NCBI GenBank assembly: GCA_031552825.1
Contig: JAVBMD010000027.1
Span: 1-11,103, forward strand
Origin: WQXF01 sp031552825
GTDB taxonomy: Bacteria > Bacillota > Clostridia > Christensenellales > Aristaeellaceae
DNA length: 11,103 bases
Direction: 5' to 3'
The position numbers and the translations under genes were made by a program. Of the stretch, positions 6,003 through 11,103 are shown in pieces; the stretch's first letter is position 1; each line of letters opens with the position of its first letter. The notes beneath the pieces are model-generated. The model made no database searches and was not told where the DNA came from. It saw only the letters and a list, made by a program, of their open reading frames with translations.

Positions 6003-6895
6003 GCACGGTTTCAAAAAAAGCCACCTGGCTCGTCCTGCTCGGCGTGCTGGGCGTATCGATCAGCGGGCCGATGGTCAAGATGGCGCTGAACGCAGGCGCG
6101 ACGCCGATCACCATCGCGCTGCTGCGCATGGCGGTGACGGCGGCGATCCTCGGCATCCCCGCGTGGCGCGGCAGCGATTTGAAGGCCATGCTGCGCGCGC
6201 CGTGGCGATGGAAGGGGCTGGCTGTGCTGGCCTCGGCCTTTCTGGCGCTGCACTATGCGGCATGGATGACCTCGCTGCAAAAGACCGGCACATTCGCCTC
6301 GGTGGCGCTGGTGTGTACGCAGCCGCTGTTCGTGGCGCTGTTTTCCGGCGTGGCGCTGCATGAGCCGATCGCGCGGCGCGCCATCCCCGGCGCGGCGGTG
6401 GCGGTAATCGGCGCGGTGGGCATCGGTCTGCTTTCGATCGCCGGGCGCGGCGGCGATGTATGGGGCGACCTGCTGGCGCTCAGCGGCGCGATAACGATGG
6501 CCGGGCATTGGCTTTGCGGGCGCGCGGTGCGCAAGCATGTGCCGGCAATGGGGTATATGGTGTTTGTGTACGTATGTACCGCCGTCTTTCTGGCGGCGAT
6601 GATGCCCGCGATGGGCGGCTTCATCGCGCCGACCGGCGCGCTGCTGCCCATCGGCCTGCTGATCGCGGTATGCACGCTGGGCGGCCACGCGCTGTTCACC
6701 TACGCGCTGGGCTTCGTCAGCGCCGATGTGGTATCCTTCGCGCTGCTCGGCGAGCCCATCGGCGCGGCGATCTGGGCGCTGCTGCTTTTTGGCGAACAGG
6801 TGAGCTGGCAGATGGCGCTGGGCGGCGGGCTGGTGGTGGTCGGGCTGGCGCTGTACCTATGGGGAACGATGCGCGCGGGGAACGCGCATGAATGA
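5999..6895 (+). CDS. EamA/DMT-family membrane transporter
   Basis: Integral membrane protein of 298 aa with about ten hydrophobic helices and two tandem EamA domains (roughly 10-145 and 155-290), as in the drug/metabolite transporter superfamily. Typical features are the first-repeat stretch ALHYAAWMTSLQKTG (83-97) leading to TQPLFVALFS, and the second-repeat GEPIGAAIWALLLFGE (251-266). Such carriers export amino acids, purines or other small metabolites; the substrate cannot be told from sequence. Translation begins inside the stop of the preceding gene. GGAGG at 5981-5985 is 13 bases upstream, rather far, which fits re-initiation by coupled ribosomes. The gene converges with the leftward operon, leaving a 24-base gap in which I see no clear terminator. 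Confidence 0.9.
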   Translation: MSTVSKKATWLVLLGVLGVSISGPMVKMALNAGATPITIALLRMAVTAAILGIPAWRGSDLKAMLRAPWRWKGLAVLASAFLALHYAAWMTSLQKTGTFASVALVCTQPLFVALFSGVALHEPIARRAIPGAAVAVIGAVGIGLLSIAGRGGDVWGDLLALSGAITMAGHWLCGRAVRKHVPAMGYMVFVYVCTAVFLAAMMPAMGGFIAPTGALLPIGLLIAVCTLGGHALFTYALGFVSADVVSFALLGEPIGAAIWALLLFGEQVSWQMALGGGLVVVGLALYLWGTMRAGNAHE

Positions 6896-6919
6896 GCAGG
6901 AATGCTTAAGCGGCAAGGC

Positions 6920-9085
6920 TCACTTGCGCAAGGCGTTGCGGTGTCCCGCCGGCCATTCGACGGAGACGGTGTTTTTGCCGTAGTATTCGGCGGTGATTGC
7001 GTTCATCCAATCGGTGGGATCTTCAACCATTTCGGTATATTTCAGCACGTGCGGCAGTTCGGGCAGCGGGGAGAGCGTCACATCGCGAACCGAGGGATCC
7101 TCATAGATCGCGGTGCGTTCGGCCAGTGCTTGCCCGTAACGCTGCGCCTTGCCGCTGCGCAGATCCAGCGCGGCGCTGACGCCGTTTATCGCGTCCGGCT
7201 CGCGCGTCGCGGTGACGGCGCAGGTTGAAAGCATCAGCGCCGCCGCGGCCACGGCGACCCAGCGCGAGAAGATGCGCAGACCTATATGCTCGGGGAGCCG
7301 CTTCCGCAACCATCCGCACCAATAGAACACGTTGCCGCCGATGCACCAAAACATCGAAAAGTAGAAGATGGCCAGCATGCGCGGCGGGGGAATCTTGGAG
7401 GTGGCGAACAGGTGCGGCGTAAACTGGCTTGCGAACAGGCAGAAGGAAGCCAGCGACACCAGCGCGGGGAAGCGGAACGAGCATCCGCTACGCCTTGCGG
7501 CAGCGCACAGGAAGGGAAGCGACATCAACAGCCCCAGCGCAAGCTCCAGCCGCGCGGCATCGCGCAGGAACCACCACGCGTGCTCGAAGGAGACGAGAAT
7601 CGCTTCGAATGCGGGCATGGGGATGGCGGCGGCTTGGCGCCGCGCGTTGCCGGGCGAGCGCATGCTGATGATGAACGTGATGAATAAGCAGAGCAGCGCC
7701 GCGCTCGGAATCCACCACCGGCGATCCTTTTGCAGGCAGCGATAGCCGAGCAGCAGCGAGAGCAACAGCAACGAAAGCAGCGCGGTCGCGTAATTCGCCG
7801 CCCCGAGCATCGCGGCGGCTAGGCATGCGCCGACGGCGTAGAACCCGCGCTTAGCGGGCCGGGAGGCGTGGTGCGCGCGCAGCAATAGAGCAAACAGGAT
7901 CAACGACAGGCTGTAAAAAAAGTTGTAGTAGACGGCACCGTTGAACCAGAAGAATGCTTCGTCGGGCCAAGCGACGAACTGAATCGAAAAGAACAACGCG
8001 ACCAACGCGATGATCGAGCCGCTTTTTTTACCGAGCAGCGTTCTGGCAAAGTACCACGTGGAGAGCATCAGCATGCCGATCATGAGCAAGGGAGTGAGCA
8101 CATAAAAACGCTCTCCGAAGACGCCGGGCTGCAGCGTCATGAAGAAGTTGGAGACAAAGGAGCCCTGCCACGCACGGTAAAAGACGGCGGAAGTGGTCGC
8201 CGCCGCTTGTAACACCGCGCCGACGCTGCCGGTGGCCTGCCAGGCGATCTTGGACTGCAGGCCGAAGGTATAATCGTCATAGGTCGGATGCGCGTAGCGC
8301 GCGATGAACAACAACGGGACCAGCGAAAGCAGCAGCACTAGCGCCATGGTGACGGATAACAGGCGCGGATGCGTGTCCCGCCCGGCCAGCCAAGGCCAAG
8401 TGGTGCCCCGATGCAGCCGAGCGGAGAACTTCGCCCATGCGCGGCTGAAGCTTTCCTGACGCCGTTTGAATAGGCGATGGAGCAGCGCGAACAGCGCGGC
8501 AGATAACAGGGCGCAGCCTGCGACGGCCAGCGCCAGTGCCCACAGCATGCGTTGCCTGTAAATCGATACATCGACAGAGGGCTTTACGATCCGCGGCGCC
8601 CAATCCGCGCTGTCCTGCCGGGTGTCGATAACCTCACTCTGCCCATCGGGGTAAGTCAGGCGCACGCTGCCGCTTTGCCGGTTGCCATAGAAAAAGAAAT
8701 CATAGATGTTGGCGGCGGGCAATGATAGCGCCAGCGCGTCGGTCTGCCCTTCGATCAGCGGCGCCGCGCTCCAGCGGAGGCCTTCGTACTCCTCGCTCCA
8801 AGCGCCGGAGAGCACCTCGGGAAAGCTGGGCTTTCCTTCGTCGATAAACACATTGCGCAGCCAAACATCGCCGGACGCGCCGTCGCGCAACGCCTCCAAG
8901 CGCACTGTCGGCCGGAAAGCAGGCGGAATGAAGTGCGCCGCCGTTGCGATCAGCGGAATGCCGATGCCAGCAGCGAGAAAAAGCGCGCAACAAAACCTGC
9001 GGCTCCTATGCGCAAGCTTGCGCAAGGCTACCGCTGCGAGCAGCAGGATACAAAAGGCGAGAACCAACCACCTGAGTGAAACCAA
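6920..9085 (-). CDS. DUF6056-type polytopic membrane protein, possible GT-C-like glycosyltransferase
   Basis: Large membrane protein of 721 aa with about 12-13 hydrophobic segments. Two N-terminal helices (about 4-22 and 32-52) flank a polar domain (53-178), probably outside the membrane. A helix at 180-203 leads to the main part. This holds YDDYTFG (269-275) after a membrane helix, WQGSFVSNFFMTLQPG (306-321), WPDEAFFWFNGAVYYNF (373-389) and SPGNARR (477-483), which resemble the DUF6056 family. Many such proteins sit in surface-polysaccharide loci, and the DD after a first core helix recalls the acidic motif of GT-C glycosyltransferases using lipid-linked sugars. The enzyme activity is inferred. 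The start is TTG at 9085, preceded by GGAAGTGAG; an in-frame TGA nine bases upstream rules out a longer form. It is last in the operon, 42 bases after the ATPase gene. Confidence 0.75.
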   Translation of the reverse strand: MVSLRWLVLAFCILLLAAVALRKLAHRSRRFCCALFLAAGIGIPLIATAAHFIPPAFRPTVRLEALRDGASGDVWLRNVFIDEGKPSFPEVLSGAWSEEYEGLRWSAAPLIEGQTDALALSLPAANIYDFFFYGNRQSGSVRLTYPDGQSEVIDTRQDSADWAPRIVKPSVDVSIYRQRMLWALALAVAGCALLSAALFALLHRLFKRRQESFSRAWAKFSARLHRGTTWPWLAGRDTHPRLLSVTMALVLLLSLVPLLFIARYAHPTYDDYTFGLQSKIAWQATGSVGAVLQAAATTSAVFYRAWQGSFVSNFFMTLQPGVFGERFYVLTPLLMIGMLMLSTWYFARTLLGKKSGSIIALVALFFSIQFVAWPDEAFFWFNGAVYYNFFYSLSLILFALLLRAHHASRPAKRGFYAVGACLAAAMLGAANYATALLSLLLLSLLLGYRCLQKDRRWWIPSAALLCLFITFIISMRSPGNARRQAAAIPMPAFEAILVSFEHAWWFLRDAARLELALGLLMSLPFLCAAARRSGCSFRFPALVSLASFCLFASQFTPHLFATSKIPPPRMLAIFYFSMFWCIGGNVFYWCGWLRKRLPEHIGLRIFSRWVAVAAAALMLSTCAVTATREPDAINGVSAALDLRSGKAQRYGQALAERTAIYEDPSVRDVTLSPLPELPHVLKYTEMVEDPTDWMNAITAEYYGKNTVSVEWPAGHRNALRK

Positions 9086-9127
9086 CGGCGCTCACTTCCA
9101 TGACGAATATCCGTAGCAAACATCATA

Positions 9128-9868
9128 TCAGGCGTTCAGGTATGCGTCGCACACGGTTGCGGCCGCGCCGATCATCCGCACGCCGCCCTTTTCCAACCAC
9201 ACCGCGTCGGTGCAGTTTTTCTGCACCTGCTCGATCGAATGCGTGACGAGCAAGATTGTGGTGCCCAGACTCCGCATCTGGTGAATGCGCGCCATGCATT
9301 TTTCTTGGAATTTGAAGTCGCCTACCGACAAGATTTCGTCCGCGATCAGCACATCCGGGCGTACCTCGGTGGCAATCGCGAAGGCCAAACGGGCGCGCAT
9401 GCCAGAGGAGTAGTTTTTCAGCGGCACGTTGAGGAAGCTCTCCAATTCCGAAAAAGCGACGATCTCCGCATAGTGCTGCTGCATGAATTCATGGCTATAT
9501 CCCAGCACCGCGCCATTGAGATAGATGTTCTCCCCGCCCGTGAGATCATCGTCAAAACCCGCGCCCAATTCGATCAGCGGGGCGATGCTGCCGTGTACGC
9601 GCACCTGCCCTGCCGTTGGCTTGAGCACCCCCGCAATGACCTTGAGGATGGTCGACTTTCCGGCGCCGTTGAGCCCGACCAAGCCAAACATCGTACCGCG
9701 CCGCACCGTAAACGACACGTCGGTAAGCGCCCAGAACTCATCAAAAAACAAGCGGTTTTGGATCAAGCGCAGCATATATTCTTTGAGGTTATCGGTTTTT
9801 TCTCGAGCCATGTTGAAGCGCATGCTGACGTGCTCAACCTCGACCGCTAGGCTTTCCGTATGCGACAT
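9128..9868 (-). CDS. ABC transporter ATPase for polysaccharide or teichoic-acid export (Wzt/TagH type)
   Basis: Nucleotide-binding subunit of 246 aa that powers export of a lipid-linked glycan through the permease encoded just upstream. It shows Walker A GLNGAGKST (65-73), the family-typical LGAGFDDDLTGGENIYLNG (101-119) around the Q-loop, signature YSSGM (153-157), Walker B VLIADE (173-178) with E178, D-loop SVGD (181-184) and switch H210. The N-terminal stretch NLKEYMLRLIQNRLFFDEFWAL (27-48) is the gate helix seen in this subfamily. It ends right after the ATPase fold, so the C-terminal carbohydrate-binding domain of O-antigen Wzt proteins is absent. The start at 9868 follows AAGGAG by seven bases and leaves 19 bases after the permease stop; an upstream ATG at 9910 would overlap the permease. 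Confidence 0.92.
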   Translation of the reverse strand: MSHTESLAVEVEHVSMRFNMAREKTDNLKEYMLRLIQNRLFFDEFWALTDVSFTVRRGTMFGLVGLNGAGKSTILKVIAGVLKPTAGQVRVHGSIAPLIELGAGFDDDLTGGENIYLNGAVLGYSHEFMQQHYAEIVAFSELESFLNVPLKNYSSGMRARLAFAIATEVRPDVLIADEILSVGDFKFQEKCMARIHQMRSLGTTILLVTHSIEQVQKNCTDAVWLEKGGVRMIGAAATVCDAYLNA

Positions 9869-9875
9869 AGAAGGG

Positions 9876-9881
9876 CTCCTT
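9876..9881 (-). promoter_or_regulatory. Ribosome binding site of the export ATPase
   Basis: The minus strand reads AAGGAG (complement of 9876-9881), seven bases before the ATG at 9868. This selects a 246-residue protein over the 260-residue reading from 9910. Confidence 0.85.
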
Positions 9882-9887
9882 CCGGCT

Positions 9888-10868
9888 TTAGAGATGGAGG
9901 ATAAAGGCATCCTGCTTGCGGTAGAACACGAACAAACCGGTTCCCAGCATTACCAGCGCAACCCCGGCGCACAGCACGTGATCGAAGGCCGTTGGCCACT
10001 GGCCGTACAGCATGGCGAAACGAAATACGCGAATATAGTGGTACATCGGGTTGAGGGCGAAAATAGGCATCACGCGTGCCGGCACGATGGATACATCGAA
10101 GAAGACCGCCGATAGATAGTTCATAGCGGTCAACATCACGCCGTAGAGGTGCATGGTGTCACGAAAGAATGTGTACGCTGTTGCCAGCAGAAGGCCGGTG
10201 CCGGTGCAGAACAGCAGCAGGTACAGCATGATGACCGGCGCGGCCGCCATGCTAGCGTGGAACGGAACGCGGATGGCCAGCATGACCAAGAGCAGCGCGA
10301 TCAAAGAAAACAGAAAGTTCACAAAGGCGGTGATCACCTTGGAGATCGGGAAGATATACTTGGGCAAATAAACCTTGCGGATGAGGTTGCTGCTGCTCAC
10401 GATGGAAAATAGCGCGGTTTGCGTGGCCTCGGCAAAGCAGGCAAACATCAGTGACCCCGACAATACAAACGCCGGGAAATAGGGAACCGTCGCGCGGAAC
10501 AACTGCGAAAAGACGATGCTCAGGATCACCATGTTCGCCAGCGGATTTAGCAGCGACCACAGGATGCCCAGCACCGAGCGCTTGTACTTGACCAGAAAAT
10601 CGCGCCGCACCAACAGCGTCAGCAAGGGGAAATACTTGCGAAAGGCGGGCAAAAAGCCCAGCAGGCGCTTGTAGTACAGCGCCAGTACGCCAACCGACAT
10701 GCCTAGGGTCACGTACGCCAGCGCGTACCCGCTAAGGCGGAGATACCGCCACCACTGCGTAACGTCCTGGGTTTGTTCCCGCACCGGTTGCAGGCAGAGC
10801 AGGATTGCCGTTGTGGCGATCCAAGCCACAAAAAATACCCATGGCAGCCACCGCTTTTTGATGGGCAT
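9888..10868 (-). CDS. ABC-2 type polysaccharide export permease (Wzm/TagG type)
   Basis: Membrane subunit of 326 aa of the glycan exporter. The core from about residue 80 has the family pattern LLVRRDFLVKYKRSVLG (85-101) followed by LWSLLNPL (103-110), then membrane helices, FRD at 235-237, NPM at 273-275 and the end FYRKQDAF (315-322). These are typical of ABC2_membrane proteins that pass undecaprenyl-linked O-antigen or teichoic acid. Unusually, about 80 residues precede this core with two more hydrophobic helices (about 8-27 and 46-65), while relatives of about 260 aa have only six helices. The ATG at 10868 has GGAGGT (complement of 10875-10880) six bases upstream. It is first in the operon, with a good promoter at 10918-10946. 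Confidence 0.92.
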   Translation of the reverse strand: MPIKKRWLPWVFFVAWIATTAILLCLQPVREQTQDVTQWWRYLRLSGYALAYVTLGMSVGVLALYYKRLLGFLPAFRKYFPLLTLLVRRDFLVKYKRSVLGILWSLLNPLANMVILSIVFSQLFRATVPYFPAFVLSGSLMFACFAEATQTALFSIVSSSNLIRKVYLPKYIFPISKVITAFVNFLFSLIALLLVMLAIRVPFHASMAAAPVIMLYLLLFCTGTGLLLATAYTFFRDTMHLYGVMLTAMNYLSAVFFDVSIVPARVMPIFALNPMYHYIRVFRFAMLYGQWPTAFDHVLCAGVALVMLGTGLFVFYRKQDAFILHL

Positions 10869-10917
10869 CTCCGAACCTCCAAAGGCTCTTGTGAGCAGTA
10901 TAGGATAGACAGGCTAT

Positions 10918-10946
10918 ATTGTAGCATCCCGCCAGATAATGGTCAA
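10918..10946 (-). promoter_or_regulatory. Sigma-A promoter of the glycan-export operon
   Basis: On the minus strand TTGACC (complement of 10941-10946) is followed after 17 bases by TACAAT (complement of 10918-10923), each one base from consensus. The predicted start is near 10911, giving a leader of about 43 bases to the permease ATG. I see no operator-like repeat nearby. Confidence 0.8.
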
Positions 10947-11053
10947 CCTGCCGCGCCGCTCGCACGGCCAGCGCATTTAAATACAGAAAAAGGGAATTCG
11001 ATCCAAAAGGATATTGGAACATAAAGGGCGAATACATCTGCGAGGTGAGAAGC

Positions 11054-11103
11054 GTGGATGTAGAGCGGTTAAAGGAAGTGCTGCGAGAGGTACGGGATCC
11101 TCG
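11054..11103 (+). CDS. Start of a rightward gene cut by the window edge
   Basis: A GTG at 11054 follows GAGGTG (11042-11047) with a six-base spacer. The frame then stays open to the edge, giving MDVERLKEVLREVRDP plus one partial residue position. An amphipathic helix ending in DP recalls the start of Mrp/MIP18-type domains, but 16 residues are too few to name it. The gene is divergent from the export operon. I find no convincing promoter for it in the 107 bases between the operon's -35 box and this start. Confidence 0.55.
   Translation, partial: MDVERLKEVLREVRDP

Noticed and set aside
6896..6919. Terminator in the gap between the converging transporter and DUF6056 genes
   Set aside because: Only a short GCTTAAGC palindrome is present, without a real stem or T tract.
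10773..11024. Plus-strand 83-codon open frame across the permease start
   Set aside because: It overlaps the permease N terminus and its promoter and has no ribosome binding site or recognisable sequence.

Overview
The window reads as chromosomal DNA of a GC-rich Clostridia-type Firmicute. The basis is an adjacent gyrB-gyrA pair with strong AGGAGG-type ribosome binding sites, a TIGR04076 protein, near-consensus sigma-A promoters and a TTG start on gyrA. The exact family is an inference; Oscillospirales or Christensenellales would fit. No tRNA, rRNA, CRISPR array, transposase or phage gene is visible.

Left part (1-984): a short structured stretch without a recognisable gene is followed by a rho-independent terminator for rightward transcription. 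Next is a leftward non-haem ferritin with a near-perfect promoter and a palindrome at the expected transcription start. A divergent region of about 300 bp carries this promoter and the gyrB promoter back to back. The gyrB leader holds a stable hairpin.

Middle (985-5632): gyrB and gyrA encode the two DNA gyrase subunits (A2B2 type II topoisomerase). A 134-bp inverted-repeat element separates them. Its 40-bp arms each fold into their own hairpin, and the two hairpins differ by paired, stem-preserving changes. This REPIN/MITE-like element begins one base after the gyrB stop and is the most unusual structure in the window. A clear terminator with a GCAA loop follows gyrA.

Right-centre (5636-6895): a promoter drives a two-gene unit whose reading frames overlap by ATGA: a small cysteine-containing TIGR04076 protein and a ten-helix EamA/DMT-family transporter.

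Right part (6920-10946): a leftward three-gene operon with its own promoter encodes a Wzm/TagG-like ABC permease, a Wzt/TagH-like ATPase without the C-terminal carbohydrate-binding domain, and a large DUF6056-type polytopic membrane protein resembling GT-C glycosyltransferases. Together they look like a small surface-glycan export and decoration module. A rightward gene starts at 11054 and runs off the window.
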